Below, one piece after another: positions 18,765 to 28,002 of a DNA stretch of 44,200 nt; the first letter of the stretch is position 1; each line of letters begins with the position of its first letter. This DNA comes from Rhodothermales bacterium (lineage in GTDB: Bacteria; Bacteroidota; Rhodothermia; Rhodothermales; JAHQVL01). The stretch is from assembly GCA_034439735.1 (NCBI GenBank), contig JAWXAX010000067.1, forward strand, positions 1 to 44,200. The letters run 5' to 3'. The notes beneath the pieces were generated by a model. It was given only the letters and a program-made list of their open reading frames with translations. It did no database searches and was not told the DNA's origin. Position numbers and translations under genes: made by a program.

Positions 18765-20678
18765 ATGACGCCTTTTTACCGCATTCCCACCCTCTGCCTC
18801 CTCGCCCTCATCCTGTATGTGTCTCCCGTGCGGGCGCAGGAGGTTGATACTACCGCCACCGATTACGCCGCGGAGCGGCACCTCATCCAGTCCACCCTGG
18901 GCACCCTGGTCAAGGTCATCAAAACCGCGACCTTCCGCGATGAGGACACCGGCGTCGGCGACCGGCTCCAGAACCTTGCCCGGCAATTGAGCACCATTTC
19001 GGCCTCGATCCCCGCCGGCGAAGCAACGGCCGGCCTGGCGCCGGATGACCATCAGGCCGTCCTGTCGCCAGCCTCGACGACCGCACAACCCCTCGCGTTG
19101 GACGATCTCCAGACCCTCGAAAGCGCCCTGAACGACCTCTACGCCCAGGTCCGTGAGCTGCGCGCCACGCTGGAGGCCGACGAAGACTATGCCCTTGCCG
19201 AGCAAATGGCCGTCATCGAAGACGGGCTCGATCGGGCTGTCGTACAGACGCGCCGGATCGTGCGCCGGCAGACGCAGGCCACGCTGGCGGCCAACGAAGT
19301 GATCGACACCCCTGCGGCTGAACAGGAAGCAACCGATGAGCAGGGAGAAGAAGCCCCGCCGGCACGCGCCGGATGGCTCCGCCCGGGTATCTATGAGGAG
19401 GGTGAACGCACCGCAACGATCGACGATGAGGACGATGACGTAGACGTCCACATGGCCATCAACGACGTCCGCCGCGAGGTGGACGAGGCCCACACCACGG
19501 CGGCCCATGTCGCCCGCACCGGTAGCCGCACCACCTACCGCTACCGCAACGAACCGTTTGACCGCTACGACGAGGCCGAGGCGTTTGTCGGCGAATTCTA
19601 CAACCGTTGGCCATACCGCGAAACCGGCCTCTATCGACCCATCCCCCCCATTCGCTACAATCGCGTGGAAGGCCTCGTCCTGGGCGGACGTATGTTGCCG
19701 TTGGAATGGGGAGATTTCGAGCAAGCCAGGATTTACGGCCAGGGCGGCTACGCGTTTGAGCTGAAGGATCTGCGGTATGAAGTGGGCGCCGAATTCGCCC
19801 CCTTCTACCGGGGCAACGAGGACTTCGCGTTTAAAATCGGCGGGTCGTATCGGCAGAACACGGGCACGAACGACCTCTGGAAGATCAGCTGGGTGGAGAA
19901 TACGCTCGCGGCCATGTTGTTTGAGTACGACTACATGGATTATTACGAAGTGGAGGGCTACACCCTCTACGCCATGCAGCGCCTGACGCCGTTTGCGCAG
20001 CTCAGCGCCGGCTATCGCGCGGAGGACTACAACAGCCTGTCGAACAACACCTCGTGGTCGCTGTTTGGCTCGCGCGACTTCCGATTCAACCCATCTATCG
20101 ACGCCGGCCGCATGGAATCCTACGTCTTCGCCCTCGAAGGCGGGCTGCTGGCGCATCTGTCCACCTACCCGCGTGGCATAGCCTATCGGATGGAAGTCGA
20201 AACCGGAAAATTTGAAGGGGAGACATTCAATCGCTATATGGCCGACACGCGGTTCTACATCCCCACGGGCTACCAGAGCACCCTGGCGCTCCGCCTCCGC
20301 GGCGGCATGGCGTCCGACGACGCCCCGTTCCAGAAGCTCTTCTCGCTCGGCGGCGTGGGCTCGGTGCGCGGGTACCCGCAAAATGGTTATGTAGGCTCCC
20401 GGATGCTCCTGGCGAATGCGGAATTCACCATCGCGCGCATCGCTCCGCTGAGCGACATTTTCGACGACGTGCAGGTGTTCGGCTTCGGCGATGCAGGCTG
20501 GATGAACACCGTCGCCGGCACCAACACCGTCGATCTCGAAAACCTCTTCACCTCCGCCGGCTTCGGGATGAGTTTCGCCGACCGCACCATCCGCCTCGAA
20601 CTGGCCTGGCCGCTCACCAACCTGCCCGGCGTGGACCGCGAACCGATGCTGTGGCTCCGGCTGACGCCGTCGTTCTGA
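18765..20678 (+). CDS. Omp85-superfamily outer-membrane barrel without recognisable POTRA domains
   Basis: A 637-residue exported protein. A signal peptide ends near residue 25 (SPVRAQ). Residues about 26-220 are helical, with heptad-like leucines and a very acidic stretch (DDEDDDVDVHM), and show no POTRA-like repeats. From about residue 240 the protein is a beta barrel ending in a C-terminal Phe (RLTPSF), the outer-membrane insertion signal. The block FSLGGVGSVRGYPQNGY near 525-545 matches the Omp85 loop-6 VRGY motif (BamA/TamA/D15 type). It lies 100 nt after Wzi on the same strand. Role unknown: insertion or export of surface proteins, or a channel for the glycan. It ends before a strong palindrome at 20755. 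Confidence 0.78.
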   Translation: MTPFYRIPTLCLLALILYVSPVRAQEVDTTATDYAAERHLIQSTLGTLVKVIKTATFRDEDTGVGDRLQNLARQLSTISASIPAGEATAGLAPDDHQAVLSPASTTAQPLALDDLQTLESALNDLYAQVRELRATLEADEDYALAEQMAVIEDGLDRAVVQTRRIVRRQTQATLAANEVIDTPAAEQEATDEQGEEAPPARAGWLRPGIYEEGERTATIDDEDDDVDVHMAINDVRREVDEAHTTAAHVARTGSRTTYRYRNEPFDRYDEAEAFVGEFYNRWPYRETGLYRPIPPIRYNRVEGLVLGGRMLPLEWGDFEQARIYGQGGYAFELKDLRYEVGAEFAPFYRGNEDFAFKIGGSYRQNTGTNDLWKISWVENTLAAMLFEYDYMDYYEVEGYTLYAMQRLTPFAQLSAGYRAEDYNSLSNNTSWSLFGSRDFRFNPSIDAGRMESYVFALEGGLLAHLSTYPRGIAYRMEVETGKFEGETFNRYMADTRFYIPTGYQSTLALRLRGGMASDDAPFQKLFSLGGVGSVRGYPQNGYVGSRMLLANAEFTIARIAPLSDIFDDVQVFGFGDAGWMNTVAGTNTVDLENLFTSAGFGMSFADRTIRLELAWPLTNLPGVDREPMLWLRLTPSF

Positions 20679-20682
20679 AAAT

Positions 20683-20880
20683 GGTTTATGGTTCGAGGTC
20701 CTTTCCCTTTAACCTTAAGAAACTGTTAAGATTTGCGTATTGCATAAGGAGCAAGTCATCCCCGCGCAGGCGGGGACCCAGAAAAATGCCAGTCTGAGGG
20801 CTGGGTCCCCGCCTTCGCGGGGATGACAATGCCTTTGATTGTGGAAATCCCAACAGTCTCTAAACTACGAACCTTAAACC
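20683..20880. repeat. outer inverted repeat around the palindromic element
   Basis: An 18-base arm at 20683-20700 (GGTTTATGGTTCG...) is repeated inverted at 20863-20880 with 14 of 18 matches. The right arm runs into the last codons of dut, whose stop is at 20874-20876. The bases around both arms also fall into loose 7-base words. The structure brackets the GTCATCCCCGCG palindrome between two convergent genes. Confidence 0.5.
20755..20827. repeat. palindromic GTCATCCCCGCG-type repeat (REP-like), probable bidirectional terminator
   Basis: A 27-base arm at 20755-20781 is matched by its reverse complement at 20801-20827 with a single mismatch and a 19-base loop. Each arm also contains its own small hairpin (CCCCGC....GCGGGG). 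Elements of this general sequence are scattered in many bacterial genomes. It lies between the convergent Omp85 and dut genes, so in RNA it could end transcription from both sides. No clean U-run follows, so terminator function is inference. Confidence 0.75.
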
Positions 20881-21353
20881 CCCGTAGAGCCGAACCCGCC
20901 GGCGCCGCGCTCGGTGTTCTCGAGCGAATCGGTCGGGTCCCAGAAGACGCGTGCGTGGCGGGTGATGATCATCTGCGCGATCCGTTCGCCGCGGTTGATG
21001 ACGAAGTCGGCCGCGCCGTGGTTGATCAGGATGACCTTGCACTCGCCGCGGTAGTCGCTGTCGATCGTGCCCGGGCTATTCAACACCGTGACGCCGTGTT
21101 TCGCGGCAAGACCGCTACGGGGGCGAACCTGGGCCTCGTACCCCGGGGGAAGGGCGATCTGGAGACCGGTTGGGATCAGTGCATAGGCACCAGCTTTCAG
21201 CGTAAACGGGGCATCCGCCGGTACGGCCGCGCGGAGGTCCATGCCGGCGCTCTGAGGCGTGGCATATTCGGGCAGATCGAGGCCTTCGGCGTGGGGGAGT
21301 TGCTGGATGGCTACGCGGAGGGTGTCGGGCATGTCGGGCAGGTTGGAAGGCAA
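20874..21353 (-). CDS. dut: deoxyuridine 5'-triphosphate nucleotidohydrolase (dUTPase)
   Basis: Hydrolyses dUTP to dUMP and pyrophosphate, keeping uracil out of DNA and feeding thymidylate synthesis. The 159-residue protein is of the trimeric family with all five motifs in order: [24 protein letters not shown] with the catalytic Asp, RGERIAQM and the mobile C-terminal [10 protein letters not shown]. The start at 21353 ([10 protein letters not shown]) gives a normal length. It lies 7 nt behind the methyltransferase gene at 21361-22158 and is last in a minus-strand run that also includes the symporter. Its stop lies within the inverted repeat near 20863-20880. Confidence 0.96.
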   Translation of the reverse strand: MPSNLPDMPDTLRVAIQQLPHAEGLDLPEYATPQSAGMDLRAAVPADAPFTLKAGAYALIPTGLQIALPPGYEAQVRPRSGLAAKHGVTVLNSPGTIDSDYRGECKVILINHGAADFVINRGERIAQMIITRHARVFWDPTDSLENTERGAGGFGSTGV

Positions 21354-21360
21354 GGTTGAT

Positions 21361-22158
21361 TTAGCGTGGAGCAGTAAAACGCGACCGCAGGTACTCCTCG
21401 TCGATCGTCACCCCATCCGCTTCGAGTTTGAGCCAGGGCCAGAGCCCGCGCGGCAGCGCCGGCCTGAGGGCTACCATCGCGAAGGAGTTACACTGGCGCG
21501 GGGCAACTTTCGTGGCCGCCCAGAGGAACGGCCGGGCCAGATGCAGGACGATGTACTTGAGGCGGTTCTTTTTCATCGCCGCCTGGCTAAACGGCAGGTT
21601 GAAGCCATAAAAATAGGCGAAGGTATGCCGGCCCTCGGGCGCGTAGGACGCGATCGTCTTTTCAAATTCCCGCTCCGTCCAGCGGTAGATGTAGTTCGGG
21701 ATCGCCGTGTTGTTCACCCCGCCGTAGCGAAAATCGTTGCCTACCACGGCCTCGAGTTCGTAATCCGGCGTAAGCCCCAGTTGGGCCGCAAGGCGCATGA
21801 GCAGGCTATCGCGCGACTCGACGACCACGATGCCTCGCTGGCCCACCCGGTACATTTCCAGCAACGCGCGATGGGGGGCGTCGCAGTGGTGCAGGCCGTC
21901 GGCGACAAACACGATGTCGAACGCGCCATCCGCATAGGACAGCGACTGCACGTCCTGATACTCCCAGCGATACGGGGCAAAGGCGTCCGGCGTCATGCGC
22001 TCGTCGAGGTTCGATAACGTGACATTCCGGAAACCCAGTTCGGAAAACACGTCGCGCTCCGCCTCGCCGGCGCATACGGCCAGGATCGCGTAGTCTTTCG
22101 AGAGCACACCCCGCGCCAGCAGCCGATTTACCACATCGCGCACAAAATCTCTTCGCAT
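21361..22158 (-). CDS. SAM-dependent methyltransferase (class I)
   Basis: A 265-residue protein with a class I methyltransferase core. Motif I is degenerate ([13 protein letters not shown] near residues 25-37), followed by [10 protein letters not shown] as the acidic strand end, then a Q-D-V/L segment and [13 protein letters not shown], a typical post-motif region of Methyltransf_11. The C-terminal half has basic and aromatic stretches and no membrane segment. The substrate cannot be inferred. It sits 7 nt upstream of dut and 34 nt downstream of the symporter stop, so a minus-strand operon is plausible. It resembles methyltransferases seen in glycan or lipid loci, but is outside the capsule locus here. 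Confidence 0.78.
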   Translation of the reverse strand: MRRDFVRDVVNRLLARGVLSKDYAILAVCAGEAERDVFSELGFRNVTLSNLDERMTPDAFAPYRWEYQDVQSLSYADGAFDIVFVADGLHHCDAPHRALLEMYRVGQRGIVVVESRDSLLMRLAAQLGLTPDYELEAVVGNDFRYGGVNNTAIPNYIYRWTEREFEKTIASYAPEGRHTFAYFYGFNLPFSQAAMKKNRLKYIVLHLARPFLWAATKVAPRQCNSFAMVALRPALPRGLWPWLKLEADGVTIDEEYLRSRFTAPR

Positions 22159-22192
22159 ACACTCATTGGGCTGGCCTCCGTCCGACGGTAGG

Positions 22193-23719
22193 TTACGGCT
22201 TCTGGAGGCTGGCCGAATCGTTGAAGAAGGGCGCCCAGGTTTCGGGAGACGGTTTAGGGGTCAGGAGGCTTACGCCGAAAAGCATCAGGACGGACGACGC
22301 GACGGCCGGGTAGGTCACCTCCTGGAGGAATGGGCTCCAATTGGCGTAATACGGCTGGTTGGATAAATAAAACGTCCACACCATCGTCACCGCGCTCCCG
22401 GCGACAATGCTTGCCACGGCACCCTGCCAGGTGGCCCGTTTCCAGAGGAAGGCGGCCAACAAGGAGGGCGTGATGGCGGCGCCGTAAATCAGGTAGGCCG
22501 TATACGCAGCATCAAGGATCGTTGGGAACTGCTCGACGAGCAGGAAGGCAACAAACCCGAGCAACAGCACCCAGCCTCGGCCCATAAGCACGACCGCCTT
22601 TTCGCTCATGTTCGGGCTGATGAAGCGCTGGACGACATCGCGCGTGAGGTTGGTCGCCGGCACAAGCAGAAACGAATCCGCCGTCGAGACGATCACCGCC
22701 ATCATTGTCGCTACCAGAATCATCCCCAGAAACATGGGAAAGACCTGGCGCGCCGCGGCCGGGATGATATTCTCCGTCGCCGCTCGCCCCGTGGCGTAGA
22801 GATCCGTGATGAGCCCCTGGTCCACCGCCAGGCTGCCCGTAAGCCCAAAAAATTGGATGGACGTCTCAAGAAACACGACGCCGATCACCCAGAAGAAGAC
22901 TGCCTTCTGCGCCTGCCCACCGTCCTGCGCGCTGAAGATGCGCTGATACATGTTGGCGTCGCCGAGCAGCAGCAACATGGTGGGGATCAGAAACGAGATC
23001 GCGATGATCGGGCCGGAGTTGACATTAGTGCGTTCCTCGGACCAGTTGCCAAACAGCGACCACTTGCCGGCTTCCTTCGCCGCGCCGATCACCTCGTCCA
23101 CCCCGCCGACAGCGACGATCAGAAACATCATCCCCAGGAAAATACCCACCAGCATCAGCACCCCGTTGACGACATCGGTATAAACGACCGACAACATGCC
23201 CGCGAGCACGGTGTACAGAATGGCGAACACCGCCGTGATGATGATGCCGGTTTCGACGGTCACCAGCCCGTCGGTCATAATCTGAAGCACGCGGCCGCCG
23301 CCCTTGAACTGGTAGGAGACGATGGTGATATAGGCCACGACGGTGATGAGCGTCGCCAGCACCCGCGAGACCTTGCCGTAGCGCGCCTCGAAGATGTCCG
23401 GCACCGTGACCTGGCCGAAGTTGCGTATACGTTTCGCGATGAAGTACACCAGGACGATGCCGGCCCAGGCGCCGGCGCTATGCCACAACCCCGCGAGGCC
23501 GTTGCGATATCCCAGGCCGGCGCCGCCAAACAACGAGCCATTGCCCATCCATGTCGCCAGGAGCGTGCCCACCAGGATGTACCAGGGCAACGAGCGGCCG
23601 GCGACCATGAAGTCCGCACTGGTTTTCACCACCCGGCTTTTGTAGTAGCCGACGAGGATAAGCGCCACGAGATAGACCAGCGTGGCAAGGATATAGGGAT
23701 TGCTTAATAATGCCAGCAT
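22193..23719 (-). CDS. sodium:solute symporter (SSS family)
   Basis: A membrane transporter of 508 residues with about 13 predicted helices, family SSS (SGLT/PutP type), which couples uptake of a solute to sodium entry. Visible marks are the early loop ADFMVAGRSLPWY, the segment YQFKGGGRVLQ in the middle and STADSFLLVPATNLTRDV late in the chain, where this family binds sodium and substrate. The frame is open to 23854 but the upstream residues are polar. The ATG at 23719 is preceded by GGAG at a 7-nt spacing, one of the few clear ribosome-binding sites in the window, so it is chosen. The substrate is unknown. It is divergent from aspS (206-nt gap). Confidence 0.87.
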   Translation of the reverse strand: MLALLSNPYILATLVYLVALILVGYYKSRVVKTSADFMVAGRSLPWYILVGTLLATWMGNGSLFGGAGLGYRNGLAGLWHSAGAWAGIVLVYFIAKRIRNFGQVTVPDIFEARYGKVSRVLATLITVVAYITIVSYQFKGGGRVLQIMTDGLVTVETGIIITAVFAILYTVLAGMLSVVYTDVVNGVLMLVGIFLGMMFLIVAVGGVDEVIGAAKEAGKWSLFGNWSEERTNVNSGPIIAISFLIPTMLLLLGDANMYQRIFSAQDGGQAQKAVFFWVIGVVFLETSIQFFGLTGSLAVDQGLITDLYATGRAATENIIPAAARQVFPMFLGMILVATMMAVIVSTADSFLLVPATNLTRDVVQRFISPNMSEKAVVLMGRGWVLLLGFVAFLLVEQFPTILDAAYTAYLIYGAAITPSLLAAFLWKRATWQGAVASIVAGSAVTMVWTFYLSNQPYYANWSPFLQEVTYPAVASSVLMLFGVSLLTPKPSPETWAPFFNDSASLQKP

Positions 23720-23925
23720 GTATACTCCAGCTGATGCGATGAGAAGGCCGTCGATTCCCCCCGTTCGTCCCATGACGCCACGCCGCGGTTCGTGCAACAG
23801 CCCTTCCGGGTTGGCGCGCAATCTACAATCCAAAATCGATTTTTCCGCGAACAAACCGCCCCAGACATCGTTGGGCCGTATATTTCACCCTCTTTTCCAA
23901 GCCCGAGCGGACGTACCTTCACCCC

Positions 23926-25791
23926 ATGGAAACACCCCGATCCAACCAGAAAACGACTGTTGACTTCCACGGAGAACGCACCCACACCTGTGGCGCGCTT
24001 CGCGAAGATCAGGTGGGCCAACAGGTCACGATCAAAGGGTGGGTAGATACTCGACGCGACCTCGGAGGGGTGATCTTCATCGACCTCCGGGACCGCCATG
24101 GCCTCACGCAGGCCGTCCTTTCGCCGCAGGACAACCCCGAAGCGTATGTCGTGGCCGAACGCTTGCGCACCGAAGACGTGATCTCGATCCAGGGCGTCGT
24201 ACGGCCGCGTTCGGAGGATACGGTCAATGCGCGTCTGCCGACGGGCACGGTGGAAGTGCGTGTATCCAGCCTGATTCCGCTCAACCGATCCGAGCCGATC
24301 CCCTTCCAGGTGTCCGCCCATGAGGAAAAGCGAAAGCTGGCGAACGAAGAATTGCGGCTTCGCTACCGGTATCTGGACCTCCGCCGGCCCGAGCTCCAGC
24401 GTAACCTCATCATTCGCCACCGGCTCTGCCAGGTCGTCCGCCGCGTGTTCGACAGCCACGGCTTCCTGGAGATCGAAACGCCGGTGCTGATGAAGTCGAC
24501 CCCGGAAGGAGCCCGGGACTTTCTCGTGCCGAGCCGGCTGCACCCCGGCCAGTTCTACGCCCTCCCGCAGTCGCCCCAGACCTATAAGCAGATTCTGATG
24601 GTGGCCGGCTTCGACCGCTACTTCCAGATCGTGAAGTGCTTCCGCGACGAAGACCTCCGCGCCGACCGCCAGCCGGAGTTCACCCAGGTGGACGTCGAGA
24701 TCACGTTCGCCACCGAGGCCATCGTCCAGCGCATCATCGAAGAGGTGATCACGACGGTCTGGCGCGAGATCAAAGGGGTCGAACTGGTCACGCCGTTCCA
24801 GCGCATGCCCTACGCCGAGGCCATGTCCCGGTACGGCAGCGACAAACCGGACCTCCGCTTCGGGCTCGAACTCCACGACCTCAGCTCTGCGTTTCAGGGC
24901 TCGGGCTTTCGTGTGTTTGAAAGTGTGCTGGAAACGGGCGGCAAGATCGTCGGTATCCGCGTTCCGGGCGAGGGCGACCGAGGCCGCGGCGCTATGGACC
25001 GGCTCGACAAGGAGTTCGTCCGCAAGCGGCTGGGCGCCGGCGGGCTCGTCTACTTCAAGCTCCCGTCCGACGGCTCGGAGACGTTTGCATCGGTGAAGTC
25101 CGACGTGCTCCCGACGGCTTCGGTCGAGGCCGCGCTTTCCCTGATTGGAGCGGAGAAGGGCGACCTGGTGCTCGTCCTCGCCGGCGCGGCCCCGAAGGTC
25201 TACGAACAAATGGGCGCCCTGCGCCTGCACATGGCCCGCGAACTCAACCTACTCCCCGAAGGCGACCAGGGGCCCTGGGCCTTTCTGTGGGTGACGGAGT
25301 TTCCGCTCCTGGAGTGGTCGGAGGAAGACAAGCGGTACGCCGCCATGCACCACCCGTTCACTTCGCCGCATCCCGACGACATGGACACCATGTTCGACAA
25401 CCCCGGCGCCACGCGCGCCCGGGCCTACGACCTCGTGCTCAACGGTAGCGAGGTGGGCGGCGGGTCTATCCGTATCCACAACCGCGAAATCCAGCAGCAG
25501 ATGTTCCGCCTGCTGAACATCGACGAAGTGGAAGCCGAACGGCGCTTCGGCTTTCTGCTCGGCGCCTTCACCTACGGCGCCCCGCCCCACGGCGGCATCG
25601 CCTTGGGCCTGGACCGCCTCACGATGCTCCTCTCCGGCACCGATAACATCCGCGACGTCATCGCTTTCCCCAAAACCCAGACGGGCCAGGAATTGATGGT
25701 GTCATCCCCGGACGAGGTCGACGATAAGCAGCTCAAGGAACTGCATATCCGGGTGGCGCTGCCGGAAATCAAGGAAAAAGGAAAAACATAA
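23926..25791 (+). CDS. aspS: aspartyl-tRNA synthetase
   Basis: Class II aminoacyl-tRNA synthetase charging tRNA-Asp, 621 residues, the bacterial type with a GAD insertion. Order: anticodon-binding OB fold near residues 30-130 (GWVDTRRDLGGVIFIDLRDR), motif 1 with FLEIETPVLMKSTPEGARDF, motif 2 with KCFRDEDLRADRQPEFTQ, the insert domain, and motif 3 GGIALGLDRLTMLL near the C-terminus. In the OB loop the residue after RRD is Leu and not His, which in characterised enzymes goes with a discriminating AspRS; this point is inferred. The stop codon (25789-25791) falls inside a purine-rich repeat, and the last residues KEKGKT are encoded by it. Confidence 0.96.
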   Translation: METPRSNQKTTVDFHGERTHTCGALREDQVGQQVTIKGWVDTRRDLGGVIFIDLRDRHGLTQAVLSPQDNPEAYVVAERLRTEDVISIQGVVRPRSEDTVNARLPTGTVEVRVSSLIPLNRSEPIPFQVSAHEEKRKLANEELRLRYRYLDLRRPELQRNLIIRHRLCQVVRRVFDSHGFLEIETPVLMKSTPEGARDFLVPSRLHPGQFYALPQSPQTYKQILMVAGFDRYFQIVKCFRDEDLRADRQPEFTQVDVEITFATEAIVQRIIEEVITTVWREIKGVELVTPFQRMPYAEAMSRYGSDKPDLRFGLELHDLSSAFQGSGFRVFESVLETGGKIVGIRVPGEGDRGRGAMDRLDKEFVRKRLGAGGLVYFKLPSDGSETFASVKSDVLPTASVEAALSLIGAEKGDLVLVLAGAAPKVYEQMGALRLHMARELNLLPEGDQGPWAFLWVTEFPLLEWSEEDKRYAAMHHPFTSPHPDDMDTMFDNPGATRARAYDLVLNGSEVGGGSIRIHNREIQQQMFRLLNIDEVEAERRFGFLLGAFTYGAPPHGGIALGLDRLTMLLSGTDNIRDVIAFPKTQTGQELMVSSPDEVDDKQLKELHIRVALPEIKEKGKT

Positions 25792-25928
25792 AAAGGAAAA
25801 AGGAAAAACATAAAAAGGCAAAAGGAAAAACATAAAAAGGCAAAAGAGAACAGAAAGGCCCACTCCGTTTTGCCTTTTACACTTTACCTTTTGCCTTTAT
25901 TTCGCCTTTATTTCGCCTTTATTTCGCC
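25771..25928. repeat. 7-base-periodic tandem repeats holding the stop codons of aspS and the subtilase
   Basis: From 25771 a 22-base purine-rich unit (AAAGG-A/C-AAAAGGAAAAACATAA) occurs about three and a half times to 25850. From 25869 the other strand type appears: 7-base words TTTGCCT, TTTACAC, TTTACCT, TTTGCCT, then three exact 11-base copies TTTATTTCGCC at 25896-25928. The aspS stop lies in the first array and the subtilase stop (25919-25921) in the last 11-base copy. The two arrays are roughly complementary and can pair. Confidence 0.85.
25835..25878. terminator. probable bidirectional terminator between aspS and the subtilase
   Basis: AAAAGGCAAAA at 25835-25845 is the exact inverse of TTTTGCCTTTT at 25868-25878, an 11-base stem with a 22-base loop. 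It lies 43 nt past the aspS stop and in the 3' region of the convergent subtilase gene. The stem is A/T-rich, so stability is moderate; further copies of the words allow alternative pairing. Confidence 0.5.
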
Positions 25929-27865
25929 AGCATCGCCGTCTTCGTCGCGGTAAACGTCTCGCCGATGGCTCGGATGATGTACAGGCCATTGGGCAGTTCG
26001 CCGGCGTCGAAGGTGTAGCGATAGGCCCGTTCCCCGTCCAGGACGGCGTCTTCGAGTAGGGCGATCTGTTGTCCGATCACATTATAGACCGCCAACCGGA
26101 CGTGCTGAGGGGTGGCGACGGTGAGCGTGAACTGGGTCTGTGGATTAAACGGGTTCGGGTAGGAGGGGCTCAGGTGGAAGGGCTGATCGAGCCCCAGGCG
26201 AACGACCACTTCCGGGCTGTAGGTCATGAACCCGTCGAAGTCGATCTGCTTCAGCCGAAAGCGATGCCGGCCGGGCGGCAGGGTAGTCACCCGGTGGCTG
26301 TAGGCCTTCAGCCCGGAGCGTGTGCCGCCGCCGGCGACGAAGCCGATCACCTCGAATCGATCCCCCGCCGCGTACTGCACCTCGAAGCCGGCGTTGTTCA
26401 CTTCAGAGAGCGTCTCCCACGCCAGCACCACATCCCCATCGTGCACCCGGGCATCAAAAGAAACCAGCTCGACGGGCAAGATCGTCGACTCCAGCGCCCG
26501 ATCGACCCGCACCCGGGCGGTGGTGACTTCATTGCGGTCGTCGAGCACGGGCACGCCCGTCTCGGCGAGGTTGGCGAGGATCTGGTCGATGGGCGCTTCC
26601 GGCTCGCGCCCTTTCAGGATCGCCCAGGCGCCGGCCACGTGCGGCGCCGCGAACGACGTCCCATTCCCCGAGGCAAAACCGCCGCCGGGAGTAGACGTCG
26701 TGATGTTCTCGCCGGGTGCCAGCAGGTCCAAAAAGGAGGCACTGCTCGAAAAGATCGATACCCCATCGATCAGCGACGTCGCTCCGACGCTCACGCTGCT
26801 GGACACACACGCCGGCGCTACCATCCCGTCGCTCATCCCACTATTGCCCGAGGCCGCCACCACGGCGATGCCCTTTTGCGCGAGCATGTCGATGGCTGAT
26901 TTCATGGCCGGATTCAGCAGGTCGCAACTCTCCTCCGAGGTATAATGCCCTCCGCCGAGGCTCAGGTTGACGGCCGCGATCGGGAGGGTATCCGACAGGT
27001 CGTATACGTGTTCGAGCGCCGCGATCTGATCAGACACCCACGAGCGGACGCAGGGCTCCGCGCCACAGTAATTCTCGAAGCGAGAAAAGACCTGAATGGC
27101 CAGCAGTTCGGCATCCCGCGCCACGCCCGAGAAGAGCTCGCCCCGGCCGGCGACGATGCCGGCCACCCGCGTGCCATGGTCGCAGCCGGCTATCGACGCG
27201 TCGCAGTTCGAAGCCGCGCCGGCGCCTATTTGCTCGTCCGTGCCATCCGCACAGAGCGATACCGAGGCGAAGCTGCTCGTCGCGCTGGCATAACCCGTCG
27301 AGAAACAGGCCTCGGCCACAACTTTGCCCGCGAGAAACGGGTGCGAGCTGTCTACCCCCGTATCGATGACCGCCACGACCTGGCCAACGCCGGATCCGCC
27401 CATGTCCCATGCCTTGTCCGCCCCTATCGTAGGCACGCTCTGGTCCAGCAATGGTTCATAGATGGCGTCTTCCTGGATGGACATAACGAGCGGCGAGGCG
27501 CGGAGTGCGTCGATCCCGGCGGCGTCGACCTCGAGGGCGGCGACGGGGAGCCGGCGAAAACCGCGGCGTTCGCGGATACCAGGAAGCGATGCGAGCAGCC
27601 GCTCGCGGTCCTCCCGAATGGACTCCTCGCGCTCCATGGGGGATTGTTTTCCCGACGCCGGCGTTTCGGCGTACGTGACGAGGACGGGAAGCGAACCGCG
27701 CGATACCGCGGCGGCCCGTAGGGCATCAAATGCGTTCGATTGCAGGGAAGAACGAAGCGGCGCGACGCCGGTGGGGCCGGATTGCGCGAGTGCGGGGCCG
27801 GTCTTGCCAGCAAGACCGATAACCAGCAGCGCTACGCCACCCAGTATCCTGGAGAGGGCGAGCAT
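25919..27865 (-). CDS. secreted subtilisin-like serine protease (S8) with T9SS sorting domain
   Basis: A 648-residue extracellular protease. A signal peptide ends near residue 28 (PALAQ), then an inhibitor-like propeptide (about 50-135). The S8 catalytic triad is complete: Asp168 in VVAVIDTGVD, His230 in CDHGTRVAGIVAG and Ser404 in GNGTSFAAPHVAG, with Asn341 of the oxyanion hole in AASGNSG. Several Cys occur in the insert around 185-270. Residues about 460-648 form a beta-rich module ending in a type A T9SS sorting domain (SYPNPFNPQTQF, VRLAVYNVIGQ, NGLYIIRA, final Lys). It should be exported by Sec and then T9SS to the surface or medium. The same module occurs in the gene at 28087. Confidence 0.93.
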   Translation of the reverse strand: MLALSRILGGVALLVIGLAGKTGPALAQSGPTGVAPLRSSLQSNAFDALRAAAVSRGSLPVLVTYAETPASGKQSPMEREESIREDRERLLASLPGIRERRGFRRLPVAALEVDAAGIDALRASPLVMSIQEDAIYEPLLDQSVPTIGADKAWDMGGSGVGQVVAVIDTGVDSSHPFLAGKVVAEACFSTGYASATSSFASVSLCADGTDEQIGAGAASNCDASIAGCDHGTRVAGIVAGRGELFSGVARDAELLAIQVFSRFENYCGAEPCVRSWVSDQIAALEHVYDLSDTLPIAAVNLSLGGGHYTSEESCDLLNPAMKSAIDMLAQKGIAVVAASGNSGMSDGMVAPACVSSSVSVGATSLIDGVSIFSSSASFLDLLAPGENITTSTPGGGFASGNGTSFAAPHVAGAWAILKGREPEAPIDQILANLAETGVPVLDDRNEVTTARVRVDRALESTILPVELVSFDARVHDGDVVLAWETLSEVNNAGFEVQYAAGDRFEVIGFVAGGGTRSGLKAYSHRVTTLPPGRHRFRLKQIDFDGFMTYSPEVVVRLGLDQPFHLSPSYPNPFNPQTQFTLTVATPQHVRLAVYNVIGQQIALLEDAVLDGERAYRYTFDAGELPNGLYIIRAIGETFTATKTAMLAK

Positions 27866-27896
27866 GCGATGGGGAGCTAGTACCGTGGACGAAGGT

Positions 27897-27923
27897 GGGG
27901 TGAGGGGCGGGCGCGGGTTGGGG
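27897..27923 (+). other. G-quadruplex-type G-run cluster upstream of the protease gene
   Basis: Five runs of three or four G occur on the plus strand (27897-27900, 27904-27907, 27909-27911, 27915-27917, 27920-27923) with loops of 3, 1, 3 and 2 bases, which fits the canonical G-quadruplex pattern. It lies 32-58 nt upstream of the subtilase start, on the template strand of that gene. A function is not shown by the sequence. Confidence 0.45.
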
Positions 27924-28002
27924 TGCGCCGATGGGCCCTACCGAAACAATCGTCTGCTCCGAAGCGCGCTTAACGCGGGCATCGCATAAAACGCTGGCAT
28001 CG

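Noticed and set aside
25771-25928. CRISPR array
   Set aside because: Units are directly adjacent without spacers and no cas genes are near; these are plain tandem repeats.
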